A DNA stretch of 64,000 bases from assembly GCA_027682585.1 (NCBI GenBank), contig JAQCZH010000005.1, forward strand, positions 42,808 to 106,807, in the 5' to 3' direction. This stretch comes from Lachnospiraceae bacterium AF51-6-b8A. Its GTDB lineage: Bacteria; Bacillota; Clostridia; Lachnospirales; Lachnospiraceae. The translations under genes and the position numbers were made by a program. Below are positions 1 to 8,100 of the stretch, piece by piece. The notes below the pieces were generated by a model. It searched no databases and was not told the origin of the DNA. It saw only the letters and a list, made by a program, of their open reading frames with translations. Position 1 is the first letter of the stretch. Each line of letters opens with the position of its first letter.

Positions 1-491
1 AGATCTACGAGCCTTTCGAGACTTCGGTGGATCTGGCCATGGATGCCTATCTGCCTGAATCGTATGTGCCGGATGCCAGCCAGCGCATGGAGATCTACAA
101 GCGCATCGCAGATATTCGCAATGAGGAAGAGCATGACGCCATGCTGGATGAGTTGATTGATCGTTTTGGGGAACCCGCGAGAGCCGTGCAGAATTTGCTC
201 TGGATCGCCCTCTTTAAGACCCGGGCACACAGAGCCTGGATCACAGACATCAGGCAGAAGGACAGGCGGGTGAGCCTGACACTCTTTCATCAGGCTCCAA
301 TCAATCCTGCAGTAATTCCGCAGCTGATCAGCCGTTACAGTCCTTATCTGCACTTTACGGCAGACCCGCAGGCGCCTCGCCTGGAGCTTGATTTTGGCAG
401 AAATTCCAAGATGGAGAGCAGACAGATTCCAGAGGCTCTGTGTCGCTTTATAGAGGAGTTTTGGGAGCTGGCTGTGGACAGGGAGGCCTAG
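1..491 (+). CDS. mfd: Transcription-repair coupling factor Mfd, C-terminal part (partial)
   Basis: This is the 3' end of a gene that begins before the window; the open frame runs from base 3 to a TAG at 489-491. The product would end with the TRCF C-terminal domain, which follows the RecG-like translocase motor of Mfd. Mfd removes RNA polymerase stalled at lesions and recruits UvrA. The visible stretch reads through a conserved YLPESYVPD-type segment and an RMEIYKRIA helix, then ELIDRFGEPA, which are characteristic of the Mfd C-terminal domain. The domain is known to mask the UvrA-binding surface. The next gene is a PrsA-like foldase, an arrangement I recall from other Clostridia. Identification rests on about 160 residues. 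Confidence 0.9.
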   Translation, partial: IYEPFETSVDLAMDAYLPESYVPDASQRMEIYKRIADIRNEEEHDAMLDELIDRFGEPARAVQNLLWIALFKTRAHRAWITDIRQKDRRVSLTLFHQAPINPAVIPQLISRYSPYLHFTADPQAPRLELDFGRNSKMESRQIPEALCRFIEEFWELAVDREA

Positions 492-500
492 GGGGGCAAC

Positions 501-529
501 TTGTCTGTGGGACTGTGGACGACTATAAT
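501..529 (+). promoter_or_regulatory. Sigma-A promoter for the PrsA-like foldase gene
   Basis: TTGTCT at 501-506 and a perfect TATAAT at 524-529 are separated by 17 bases. The pair lies just after the mfd stop codon and about 60 bases before the start at 591, so the foldase gene can be transcribed independently of mfd. Confidence 0.7.
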
Positions 530-590
530 AAAGATATTGAGCCATACGAGAAAAAACGGGATAAGCCCGTGGACAATAGGAGAATTGGGG

Positions 591-1658
591 ATGAAGAGGA
601 CATTTGCTTCTCTGGCGGCCCTTGGACTGGCAGGAACGCTTCTGCTGAGCGGATGTGGGATCAACGCGAAGGCGAATCTGATCAAGGTCAGCCAGGGAGA
701 GGGAATAGAGCTTGGCTACGGCAATTTCGTGGCAAGGCTTATGCAGGCCCAGTATGACGCCAGCTATCGCAGTTACTATGGAGACAGTTACTGGACAACG
801 GATATGTCCGGAAAGGGTAAGACCCTGGAGCAGCAAGTCAAGGAGACAGTGGCGGATTCCCTGAAGCAACAGTATGTTGCCCGTCAGCATGCCGGCGATT
901 TCAATATCGGTATCAGTGAGGAGGAGTCGAAGAAGATCGGCGAGGCCGCGGACAAATTCCTGGCCGCCAACTCCGAGGAGGCTGTCAGACAGTTGGGAGC
1001 CGAGAGGGATTATGTCGTTCGCTTCTTCGAGGATCAATACTATTACTATCATGTGGAACAGGCTCTGGAGGGGCAGGCTGACACAACGGTCAGCGATGAG
1101 GAAGCCAACCAGAAGAAGTTCTCTTATGTGAAGTTCGCCTTTCGATCCACCGACAGTTCTACGGGCAAGACGACCGTGATGACAGAGGACCAGAAGGCGG
1201 AGCTGATGAAGCAGGCCAAGATTCTGGCTGGTTCTGCGGACTTTGATATGACGGCAAAGCAGATGAAACAGACGGTACAGACAGACAATTACGGCAAGAG
1301 TGATGTGGGAGACAGTTCCTACAAACTTCCGCAGGCGGTTCTGACCGCCCTGGAGAATATGGAAGTCGGCAAGATTTCCGATGTAATCACTGCTGATAAT
1401 GACGGGTATTATGTGCTTCGTCTGGACAGTTTGTCTGACGCCGAGGCGACAGCTGCCAAGAGGAAAACACTGGCGGATAAGAAGAAGTCAGATCATGCCG
1501 AGGAGGTCTTCAGGCAGTGGGAGAGTGAGGACGGTATGACCATGGACGACGCTGCCTGGAGCAAGATCAGGTTCAACAGCCTCTTTCAGACGAAGGGACA
1601 GAAACTTAAGACGCAGGGAGACGGAGCGAGCGGCAGATCTGCCGGGACTTCATCTTGA
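591..1658 (+). CDS. PrsA-like peptidyl-prolyl isomerase lipoprotein
   Basis: A predicted extracytoplasmic foldase of 355 residues. It starts with KR, a hydrophobic stretch and a lipobox LSGC, with the lipidated cysteine at residue 22, so it should be a membrane-anchored lipoprotein. The ATG at 591 is preferred over an upstream in-frame GTG because it directly precedes the signal peptide and has an AGGAG upstream. The N-terminal part is a SurA/PrsA-like chaperone helix region; a parvulin-like region lies around residues 180-290 (FSYVKFAF, a FDMTAKQM helix, YYVLRLDS). The parvulin region looks divergent, so isomerase activity is not certain. The family helps fold secreted proteins at the membrane surface. 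The gene follows mfd and has its own promoter. The C-terminus is charged and low in complexity. Confidence 0.8.
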   Translation: MKRTFASLAALGLAGTLLLSGCGINAKANLIKVSQGEGIELGYGNFVARLMQAQYDASYRSYYGDSYWTTDMSGKGKTLEQQVKETVADSLKQQYVARQHAGDFNIGISEEESKKIGEAADKFLAANSEEAVRQLGAERDYVVRFFEDQYYYYHVEQALEGQADTTVSDEEANQKKFSYVKFAFRSTDSSTGKTTVMTEDQKAELMKQAKILAGSADFDMTAKQMKQTVQTDNYGKSDVGDSSYKLPQAVLTALENMEVGKISDVITADNDGYYVLRLDSLSDAEATAAKRKTLADKKKSDHAEEVFRQWESEDGMTMDDAAWSKIRFNSLFQTKGQKLKTQGDGASGRSAGTSS

Positions 1659-1684
1659 CAGGGATTGCCTGCACTCACTATAAT
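1655..1684 (+). promoter_or_regulatory. Consensus sigma-A promoter for murA
   Basis: TTGACA at 1655-1660 overlaps the stop codon of the foldase gene, and TATAAT is at 1679-1684, 18 bases downstream. Both hexamers are perfect. Transcription should begin near 1691, leaving a leader of about 90 bases before murA. Confidence 0.85.
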
Positions 1685-1782
1685 TGTGAACTTGTAGTGA
1701 ATTCCCGTATGGCAGGTTAGGGGAAAAGGCCGACTCCAGTGGTGCCACAGTGAGAAGACGGCAATATCGAGGTGTGTGAAGT

Positions 1783-3075
1783 ATGGATCAATATGTAATT
1801 CAAGGCGGAGTCGCTCTGCACGGTGAGGTAGATATTTCCGGGGCGAAAAATGCGGCTCTGGCGATCCTGGCGGCAGCCATTATGACCGATGAGACCGTTC
1901 GCATAGAGAATCTCCCCGATGTTCACGACGTGATTGTCATGAATGCGGCCATGGAAGACATCGGTGTCAGGATTAATCATATTGATCAGCATACGGTTGA
2001 GATTACGGCGGATCAGGTCAATCGCCTGACCGTGGATTACGAGTACATCAAGAAGATTCGCGCCTCCTACTATCTGTTGGGGTCTCTTTTGGGGCGCTTC
2101 AAGGAGGCTGAGGTGGCTCTCCCGGGAGGCTGTGACATCGGAAGCCGCCCGATTGATCTGCATATCAAGGGCTTTCGCGCTATGGGCGCTGACTGCGAAG
2201 TCAGCTATGGACTTATGGGAGCCAGGGCGGACCGGCTTGTGGGCGCTCATATCTTCATGGATAAGGTCTCTGTCGGAGCCAGTATCAATGTTATGATGGC
2301 TGCCGCTATGGCAGAGGGGAAGACGGTGATTGAGAATGCCGCCAAGGAACCGCATGTGGTTGATGTAGCCAATTTTCTCAACAGCATGGGGGCCAACATT
2401 CGCGGTGCCGGGACAGACGTCATCCGCATTCAGGGCGTGGACAGACTGCATGGAACGACTTACTCCGTGATTCCAGATCAGATCGAGGCCGGAACCTTCA
2501 TGTGCGCCGCAGCGACGACCCATGGTGATGTCACAGTCAAAAATGTCACACCAAAGCACCTGGAGGCAACCAGCGCCAAGCTCATGGAGGCAGGCTGTGA
2601 GATCGTTGAGTATGATGACGCGGTTCGCGTTATCGCCAAGAGTCCCCTGACACCGACTTCCGTCACAACTCTGCCTTACCCCGGTTTTCCGACGGATATG
2701 CAGCCGCAGATGACAGCTGTTCTGGCTCTGGCTTCTGGTACTTCTACCGTGACAGAGACCATTTTTGAGAACCGCTTTCGCTATGTGGATGAACTGGCCC
2801 GTATGGGAGCTTCCATTAAAGTGGAGGGAAACATCGCTATTATCAGGGGAGTGGATCAGTTTACAGGAGCCCGAATCGCCGCCCCGGATCTTCGCGCCGG
2901 CGCCGCGCTTGTGATCGCAGGTCTTGCCGCTGATGGCATTACGACGGTTGATGATATCCACTTCATACAGAGAGGCTATGAGAGCTTCGAGCAGAAACTG
3001 CAGAGCCTGGGGGCTCAGATTGCCTGTGTATCCAGCGAGGAGGCTCTGCGCAAATTCATCGCCAAAGTGGGATGA
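1783..3075 (+). CDS. murA: UDP-N-acetylglucosamine 1-carboxyvinyltransferase MurA
   Basis: Catalyses transfer of enolpyruvate from phosphoenolpyruvate to UDP-GlcNAc, the first committed step of peptidoglycan synthesis, in the cytoplasm. The 430 residues match the family length. The substrate-binding SGAKNAAL motif is at residues 19-26, and the catalytic loop LPGGCDIGSRPIDLH carries the nucleophilic cysteine at residue 117. A cysteine here marks the fosfomycin-sensitive form; aspartate would mark natural resistance. The repeated inside-out alpha/beta barrel layout is visible in the paired GG/GA turns. It is transcribed from its own consensus promoter and ended by a strong terminator, so it appears monocistronic. 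Firmicutes often carry two MurA paralogues; whether this is the only copy cannot be told from this window. Confidence 0.96.
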   Translation: MDQYVIQGGVALHGEVDISGAKNAALAILAAAIMTDETVRIENLPDVHDVIVMNAAMEDIGVRINHIDQHTVEITADQVNRLTVDYEYIKKIRASYYLLGSLLGRFKEAEVALPGGCDIGSRPIDLHIKGFRAMGADCEVSYGLMGARADRLVGAHIFMDKVSVGASINVMMAAAMAEGKTVIENAAKEPHVVDVANFLNSMGANIRGAGTDVIRIQGVDRLHGTTYSVIPDQIEAGTFMCAAATTHGDVTVKNVTPKHLEATSAKLMEAGCEIVEYDDAVRVIAKSPLTPTSVTTLPYPGFPTDMQPQMTAVLALASGTSTVTETIFENRFRYVDELARMGASIKVEGNIAIIRGVDQFTGARIAAPDLRAGAALVIAGLAADGITTVDDIHFIQRGYESFEQKLQSLGAQIACVSSEEALRKFIAKVG

Positions 3076-3146
3076 CAGGACAGAATTTATTTCGGAGAGA
3101 CTGGCAGGAAGCGGACCAGGATCTATATACAGTTTCAGGGTTATGT

Positions 3147-3184
3147 ATGCCCGGCTGTCGGAAGTATTGACAGCCGGGCATTTT
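3147..3184 (+). terminator. Rho-independent terminator of murA
   Basis: A 13-bp perfect stem (3147-3159 with 3169-3181) around a 9-base loop, followed by TTTT. The TTGACA found inside the right arm belongs to this stem. Confidence 0.9.
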
Positions 3185-3264
3185 CTGGGCTATCGTAGAA
3201 CCCGTTAAGACAGTCAGATCCTGTCAGAAAATACCGGCCCGCGCGGCAGGTTACATACAGTTCT

Positions 3265-3415
3265 CTTATTCAGAGTGGTGGAGGTACATAGGATCGGTGA
3301 AGCCACGGCAACCCCCAAAGCGGTAGGTGCCAACCTGAGCGAGTATGTTCGAACAATAAGAGGATTTGATTATCTTTACCTGAGTCAGATCCGCAGTTGC
3401 ATGCGGATCTTTTTG
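3265..3415 (+). promoter_or_regulatory. SAM-I (S-box) riboswitch with terminator, upstream of metK
   Basis: The aptamer shows the S-box conserved blocks in order: CTTATT (3265-3270) pairing with AATAAG (3355-3360) as helix P1, then AGAGTGGTGGAGG, GATCGGTGAAGCC, CGGCAACC, GGTGCCAACCTGAGCGAG, and AGAGG after P1. It is followed by an intrinsic terminator: AGATCCGCA (3387-3395), loop GTTGCA, TGCGGATCT (3402-3410) and a T-tract. In this family, bound S-adenosylmethionine stabilises P1 and allows the terminator to form, so metK is shut off when its product is plentiful. The promoter was not identified with confidence. Confidence 0.94.
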
Positions 3416-3417
3416 TG

Positions 3418-3453
3418 CATGACAGTCAATGCGCGCATTCGATTGTTTGTGGC
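3418..3453 (+). repeat. Dispersed palindromic repeat, copy 1 (short form)
   Basis: Begins CATGACAGTCAATGC and ends GCATTCGATTGTTTGTGGC. It starts within a few bases of the T-tract of the metK riboswitch terminator and lies in the metK leader. It resembles the other copies at both ends but has a shortened centre. Confidence 0.6.
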
Positions 3454-3544
3454 CACCCAAACAGGTTCCACGAATATTTCACGGTAGGAGCGGAATTCTG
3501 AAAAAGGCTGAGCCAAAGCTCGATTGATGAGCGGAAAGGAAATT

Positions 3545-4726
3545 ATGGAGAGAAGAATCTTTACTTCCGAGTCAGTAACTGAGGGACATCCCGATAAGGT
3601 CTGTGATGCTGTGTCCGATGCGATCCTGGACGCATGTATGGCCCAGGATCCCATGAGCCGTGTCGCCTGCGAGACGGCAGCCTGCACTGGATTTATCCTG
3701 GTGACCGGAGAGATCACGACGAAGGCCAGGCTGGATATACCGTCTATTGTCAGAGAGACGGTTAAGGAGATTGGCTATGATGACGCAGGAACCGGTTTTG
3801 ACGGCAATACCTGTGCTGTTTTAGTCGCCCTGGATCAGCAGTCCGCAGATATTGCCATGGGCGTCGACAAGGCGCTTGAGGCCAAGGAAGGAAGCCTGAC
3901 TGACAATCTGGATACTGGCGCCGGTGATCAGGGGATGATGTTTGGCTATGCTTCCAATGAGACGGCTGAGTATATGCCCTATCCCATTGAACTTGCTCAT
4001 AAACTCTCCTTCCAGCTGACGAAAGTCCGCAAGGAGGGAAAACTTTCCTATCTTCGTCCCGACGGAAAGACCCAGGTCTCTGTCGAGTATGACGAGGAGG
4101 GAAGACCGGCCCGGCTGGATGCCGTTGTCCTCTCTACGCAGCACGATGACGATGTCAGCCAGGAACAGATACATGAGGATATTAAGAAATATGTCTTTGA
4201 TCCCGTTATTCCAAAGGAGATGGTGGATGAGAGGACCAAGTATTTCATCAATCCTACTGGCCGCTTCGTTATCGGCGGCCCTCATGGAGATGCCGGGTTA
4301 ACGGGGCGCAAGCTGATCGTCGACACCTACGGCGGGATGGCCAGGCATGGCGGCGGCGCCTTCTCCGGTAAGGACTGTACCAAGGTAGACCGATCCGCGG
4401 CTTATGCCGCCCGCTATGTGGCTAAGAACATTGTGGCGGCTGGTCTGGCGGATCGCTGTGAGATCCAGTTGAGTTACGCCATCGGTGTCGCTGAGCCGAC
4501 TTCCATCAACGTGGATACTTTCGGCACCGGCAAGGTTTCCGATGAGACGCTGGCAGCACTGATTCGCGAGCACTTTGACCTGCGCCCGGCCGGCATTATC
4601 AAAATGCTGGATCTGCGCCGCCCCATCTATCGCCCCACTGCCGCCTATGGTCATTTCGGCCGTACAGATGTGGCTCTTCCCTGGGAGGCTCTGGACAAGG
4701 TGGATCTTCTCAAGAAAGCTCTTTGA
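3545..4726 (+). CDS. metK: S-adenosylmethionine synthetase
   Basis: Makes S-adenosylmethionine from methionine and ATP, with cleavage of the tripolyphosphate intermediate; cytoplasmic tetramer. The protein has 393 residues, typical of bacterial MetK. Signature motifs are GHPDK at residues 14-18, GAGDQG at 125-130 and GGGAFSGKD at 269-277, which bind ATP, magnesium and phosphate. The ATG at 3545 is chosen over an ATG seven codons upstream because the family starts [15 protein letters not shown] and an AAAGGA sits 5 bases before it. A SAM-I riboswitch upstream indicates feedback control by its product, and a strong terminator follows. Confidence 0.97.
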   Translation: MERRIFTSESVTEGHPDKVCDAVSDAILDACMAQDPMSRVACETAACTGFILVTGEITTKARLDIPSIVRETVKEIGYDDAGTGFDGNTCAVLVALDQQSADIAMGVDKALEAKEGSLTDNLDTGAGDQGMMFGYASNETAEYMPYPIELAHKLSFQLTKVRKEGKLSYLRPDGKTQVSVEYDEEGRPARLDAVVLSTQHDDDVSQEQIHEDIKKYVFDPVIPKEMVDERTKYFINPTGRFVIGGPHGDAGLTGRKLIVDTYGGMARHGGGAFSGKDCTKVDRSAAYAARYVAKNIVAAGLADRCEIQLSYAIGVAEPTSINVDTFGTGKVSDETLAALIREHFDLRPAGIIKMLDLRRPIYRPTAAYGHFGRTDVALPWEALDKVDLLKKAL

Positions 4727-4748
4727 GTCTGCAGGATATAGTATAATG

Positions 4749-4776
4749 AAAGCCGCAAGCTCTGCTTGCGGCTTTT
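4749..4776 (+). terminator. Rho-independent terminator of metK
   Basis: A perfect stem AAAGCCGCAAGC (4749-4760) with GCTTGCGGCTTT (4764-4775), loop TCT, then T residues. Confidence 0.9.
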
Positions 4777-4781
4777 GGCTG

Positions 4782-4871
4782 TGACAACGAATACCCGCGA
4801 AGCATAGATCGACGGTTTGTTTCATGACAATCCATTGCCTGCGGGATATGTATATGTTCCGCTGTTTTGGC
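4782..4871 (+). repeat. Dispersed palindromic repeat, copies 2a and 2b
   Basis: Two adjoining units sit immediately after the metK terminator. The first (4782-4825) starts TGACAACGAATACCCGCGAA and ends GTTTGTTTCATG. The second (4823-4871) starts CATGACAATCCATTGCCTGC, contains GCGGGATATG and ends GTTCCGCTGTTTTGGC. The GCCTGCGGGATATG centre recurs in the copy before lysS. Confidence 0.65.
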
Positions 4872-4942
4872 AGGGGCGGATGCATTGAAAAATCGCTCCG
4901 ATACAGAGGACTTCCGACAGATCCGGGGCAGGGGAGAAGAAG

Positions 4943-6403
4943 ATGAATTTTCGCAAGAGGCTGATAATTTCCTTCGCCATTGTCATTGTGGTGCCCATTC
5001 TTCTGGCCATCCTGCTGCTCTATGGGGTCCGCTTTCTTGACCGGGGCTCTGAGCAGGGATTGGTGACAGATTCCATGCAGATCATGAACCGTTACTCCAG
5101 GAAGGCTTATGAGACCATTCTGAATCAGGCCAAAACGGATCCATCGGTTTTGCTGAATACAGTTTATCTGCAGAAGGAGAACGAGATTCTGAAGAAGAAT
5201 TATACTAGCCTGCTGGTTCGCTACCAGGATCAGGTCTATTACAACGGCCTGACGGAGCACAGCAATCTGGATCCGGAGCATCTGCCCTCTTTCGGCACAG
5301 GAGCCAGGGATGCCAATAATTTCACCTATCTGGAGGGAGATGCCTCCACGATCGTCCGACAGATTGATTTCTACACCATTGATGGTTCGGTCGGGAGTGT
5401 ATACCTGCTGACTTCTTCCAGCGGGGACCTGCCAGAGGCAAAGAGACTGATTATTCAGTATATCCTGGCAGTGTTGGCCATCCTGGTTCTGACCGCCGTC
5501 TTTCTGACCGCCTGGATCTATTCCGGTATGGTTCCTCAGGTCCGCAAACTGACAGAGGCAGCCGAGAATATCCGGGAAGGCAATCTGGATTTTAAGATTG
5601 AGATGGATGGGAAGGATGAGTTTGCTCAGCTTGGCAATGCCTTCGAGGATATGCGCGCCCGTCTGGCGGATTCCTCCAGACAGAAGCTGGAGAACGAGAA
5701 GGAGCAGCTGGCTTTGATTTCCAACATCGCGCATGATCTCAAGACCCCGATTACAGCGATCAAGGGCTACGCGGAGGGGATTTTAGACGGGATCGCAAGG
5801 ACGCCGGAGAAGCAGGAAGCCTATGTCCGGACTATTTACAATAAGGCGGGAGAGATGGACAAGCTGATTAATGAGCTGACCACTTACACTAAGATTGACA
5901 CCAGCGGCATTCCATACAACTTCCGGCACATGAGCGCCAGAGAGTATTTCGATGACTGCGCCGGGGAACTTACCGTGGAGCTGTCCAATCAACAGATTCG
6001 CTTGGGTTACGTCAATCAACTGCCCGAGGAGACAGAGGTCATTGCTGATCCGGAGCAGCTGCAGAGGGTCATCGCCAATATCGTCAGCAACTCAGTCAAA
6101 TATATGGGTCATGCGGATGGCCATATCAATATGCTGGTGAAGGATGTGGGAGATTTCGTTCAGGTGGAGATGGCCGATGACGGACAGGGAATCACAGCGG
6201 GGGATCTGCCCTATATTTTCGACCGAACTTTCCGGGCCGATTCCTCCCGCAATTCCAATACGGGCGGCAGCGGAATCGGTCTGGCTGTTGTCAAGAAAAT
6301 CATTGAGGATCATGGAGGCAAGGTTTGGGCCAGATCGACCCCCGGAAAGGGAACCTGTATTTATTTCGTTCTGCGCAAGTATCAGGAAGAGGAAGTCAGA
6401 TGA
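4943..6403 (+). CDS. Membrane sensor histidine kinase
   Basis: A 486-residue kinase that pairs with the next gene. It has a first membrane segment (about 7-29), an extracellular sensor of about 140 residues, a second membrane segment (about 171-193), a HAMP linker (about 194-245), a HisKA phosphoacceptor domain with histidine 264 in NIAHDLKTP, and a HATPase domain with N-box asparagines near 379 and 383, DDGQGI at 412-417 and GGSGIGLAVV at 441-450. All catalytic elements are present. The stop codon overlaps the start of the response regulator, so the two are co-translated. The signal is unknown; the layout resembles PhoR/ResE-type kinases of Firmicutes. Its promoter was not recognised. Confidence 0.92.
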   Translation: MNFRKRLIISFAIVIVVPILLAILLLYGVRFLDRGSEQGLVTDSMQIMNRYSRKAYETILNQAKTDPSVLLNTVYLQKENEILKKNYTSLLVRYQDQVYYNGLTEHSNLDPEHLPSFGTGARDANNFTYLEGDASTIVRQIDFYTIDGSVGSVYLLTSSSGDLPEAKRLIIQYILAVLAILVLTAVFLTAWIYSGMVPQVRKLTEAAENIREGNLDFKIEMDGKDEFAQLGNAFEDMRARLADSSRQKLENEKEQLALISNIAHDLKTPITAIKGYAEGILDGIARTPEKQEAYVRTIYNKAGEMDKLINELTTYTKIDTSGIPYNFRHMSAREYFDDCAGELTVELSNQQIRLGYVNQLPEETEVIADPEQLQRVIANIVSNSVKYMGHADGHINMLVKDVGDFVQVEMADDGQGITAGDLPYIFDRTFRADSSRNSNTGGSGIGLAVVKKIIEDHGGKVWARSTPGKGTCIYFVLRKYQEEEVR

Positions 6404-7089
6404 GTAAAGTACTGATTATTGAAGATGAGCGCTCCATCGCGGAGTTGGAGAAGGATTATCTGGAACTGAGCGAGTTCTCGGTGGATATCGAGACCGACGG
6501 GGCCGCCGGGCTGAAGCGGGCTCTGGAAGGGGATTATGATATTTTTGTCCTGGACCTCATGCTGCCGGGCATGGATGGCTTCGAGATCTGCCAGAAGATT
6601 CGGGAGGTCAAGGACAGACCGATTCTTTTGGTCTCTGCCCGCAAGGACGATATTGATAAGATTCGGGGGCTGGGGCTGGGGGCCGATGACTATGTGACCA
6701 AGCCCTTCTCTCCTTCGGAGCTGGTAGCCAGGGTCAAGGCGCATCTGGCCCGCTATTCCCGTCTGGTGGGGACATCTCCCGTTCAAAACGACTGCCTGGA
6801 AATTCGGGGACTTAAGATTGATAAGTCTGACCGCCGGGTTTGGATCAACGGGGAGGAGAGGACATTTACCGCTAAGGAGTATGAATTGCTCCTCTTTCTG
6901 GCGGAACATCCCAATCATGTCTTCTCCAAGGACGAACTCTTCCGGGAGATCTGGAACATGAGTTCCAACGGAGAAGTTGCCACGGTGACCGTTCACATCA
7001 AGCGGATCCGGGAGAAGATAGAGATGGATTCCTCTAAGCCCCAGTATATTGAGACGATCTGGGGAGTGGGATATCGCTTCCGGGTGTAG
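6400..7089 (+). CDS. OmpR/PhoB-family response regulator
   Basis: A 229-residue DNA-binding regulator and partner of the preceding kinase. The receiver domain (1-120) has the acidic pocket EDE at residues 8-10, phosphoacceptor aspartate 52 in VLDLMLPG and conserved lysine 101 in TKPF. A winged-helix domain (about 131-229) follows, with RVWINGEERTFTAKEYELL and the family ending GVGYRFRV. The ATG at 6400 overlaps the kinase stop codon as ATGA. Target genes cannot be deduced from the window. The coding sequence is complete, with no frame problem. Confidence 0.94.
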   Translation: MSKVLIIEDERSIAELEKDYLELSEFSVDIETDGAAGLKRALEGDYDIFVLDLMLPGMDGFEICQKIREVKDRPILLVSARKDDIDKIRGLGLGADDYVTKPFSPSELVARVKAHLARYSRLVGTSPVQNDCLEIRGLKIDKSDRRVWINGEERTFTAKEYELLLFLAEHPNHVFSKDELFREIWNMSSNGEVATVTVHIKRIREKIEMDSSKPQYIETIWGVGYRFRV

Positions 7090-7160
7090 ACAGCAGCATG
7101 TACGTGCTGCAAAAAGTTCATGGCCAGAGGCAGCGTTGGAAGGCTGGCGGCAAAGGAAGA

Positions 7161-7257
7161 TTGACAGAACAGATACAGCTGGCGGCATAGACGGATCGAC
7201 AAAACAGATATGGCCGGCAGGTGCAGAAGAATTGACAGAGCGGACGCGGATCGTCCT
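7161..7257 (+). repeat. Three degenerate direct repeats, period about 36
   Basis: TTGACAGAACAGATA (7161), TCGACAAAACAGATA (7197) and TTGACAGAGCGGA (7232) recur at a spacing of 36 and 35 bases in the gap between the response regulator and the phosphoesterase. The first two are also followed by a GGCGGCA/GGCAGGTG-like segment. They lie upstream of the phosphoesterase ribosome binding site and might be regulator sites. Confidence 0.45.
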
Positions 7258-7273
7258 GCCTGAAGGGAGTGGC

Positions 7274-7996
7274 ATGTCCAGAAAATTATATATTTCAGAC
7301 TGCCATTTCTTCCACAGGGCTTTGCTGAAATCCATGGATCACAGGCCTTTCGCGGATCTGGATCAGATGCATTCCTATATGATCCGCCAGTGGAACGCAG
7401 CGGTCGGTCCCAGGGACGAGGTCTATATTCTGGGAGACTTCTCCTATGGGAAGGGTCCGGAGACCATGGGGATTCTGGATCAGCTGCGGGGCCGCCTGCA
7501 TCTGATCATGGGAAATCATGACCGCTGGTTTCGGAAACTGGATCAGGAACACCTGTCTCGTTTTGTCTGGGCGGCTCCATACAAAGAGATTCGGGATCAG
7601 GGTCGACATGTGATTCTCTCTCACTATCCTATCTTTTGCTACAACGGGCAGTATCATGTGGGTAAGGATGGATCCGCCAACGTTTACATGCTCTACGGAC
7701 ATGTGCATGACACAAGGGATGAGCGCCTGGTTCATCATTTCCTGCGGCAGACCCGGCAGATGGAGCTTTTGGGCAGGAATGGACAGATCCGTAATTTGCC
7801 CTGCCAGATGATTAACACTTTCTGTATGTTCAGCGATTACAGGCCAATAACGCTGTCAGAGTGGATCGAGCTTGATGCCAGAAGACGGAAACAGCTGGAT
7901 CTTGAGATGGCTGACATGGAGAAGATCCTGCATCCGGACGGGGCGGGGCAGGATACGGATTCAGCCGGCGCCAAGCCAAGTTACAGAAGAAGTTAA
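7274..7996 (+). CDS. Calcineurin-like metallophosphoesterase
   Basis: A cytoplasmic 240-residue protein of the metallophosphatase superfamily. The metal-binding motifs are in order near the start and middle: SDCHFFH (D-x-H), GDFSYG (GD), GNHD, SHYP and GHVH. These residues bind two metal ions and catalyse phosphoester hydrolysis; the substrate is unknown. The ATG at 7274 is chosen because the conserved LYISDCHF strand begins immediately after it and AAGGGAG lies 5-12 bases upstream; the open frame extends further upstream but that part shows no conservation. Such small standalone phosphoesterases often act on nucleotides or RNA ends, but nothing here decides between them. The C-terminus is polar and poorly conserved. 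Confidence 0.85.
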   Translation: MSRKLYISDCHFFHRALLKSMDHRPFADLDQMHSYMIRQWNAAVGPRDEVYILGDFSYGKGPETMGILDQLRGRLHLIMGNHDRWFRKLDQEHLSRFVWAAPYKEIRDQGRHVILSHYPIFCYNGQYHVGKDGSANVYMLYGHVHDTRDERLVHHFLRQTRQMELLGRNGQIRNLPCQMINTFCMFSDYRPITLSEWIELDARRRKQLDLEMADMEKILHPDGAGQDTDSAGAKPSYRRS

Positions 7997-8100
7997 GAGG
8001 CAGAGCCGTGGAGGAAGAGAAAGCGGAGAATACTTGACTGCTATGCGGTCACTGCGGCCGATGCAAGAGGAGTGGATCAGGGAAATCAGAGGATAGCGCC

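Noticed and set aside
1717..2961. A 414-codon open frame on the minus strand opposite murA
   Set aside because: It is the antisense shadow of murA, without start signal or recognisable domains; murA itself is complete and conserved.
3165..3172. TTGACA-like -35 box before the metK riboswitch
   Set aside because: It is part of the right arm of the murA terminator stem and has no matching -10 box.
4742..4747. TATAAT before the histidine kinase gene
   Set aside because: It lies directly before a strong terminator hairpin, so a transcript would stop at once; the only -35-like element is 13 bases away.
4298..5734. A 478-codon open frame on the minus strand across metK and the kinase gene
   Set aside because: It spans a terminator and two unrelated, well-supported plus-strand genes and has no family features.
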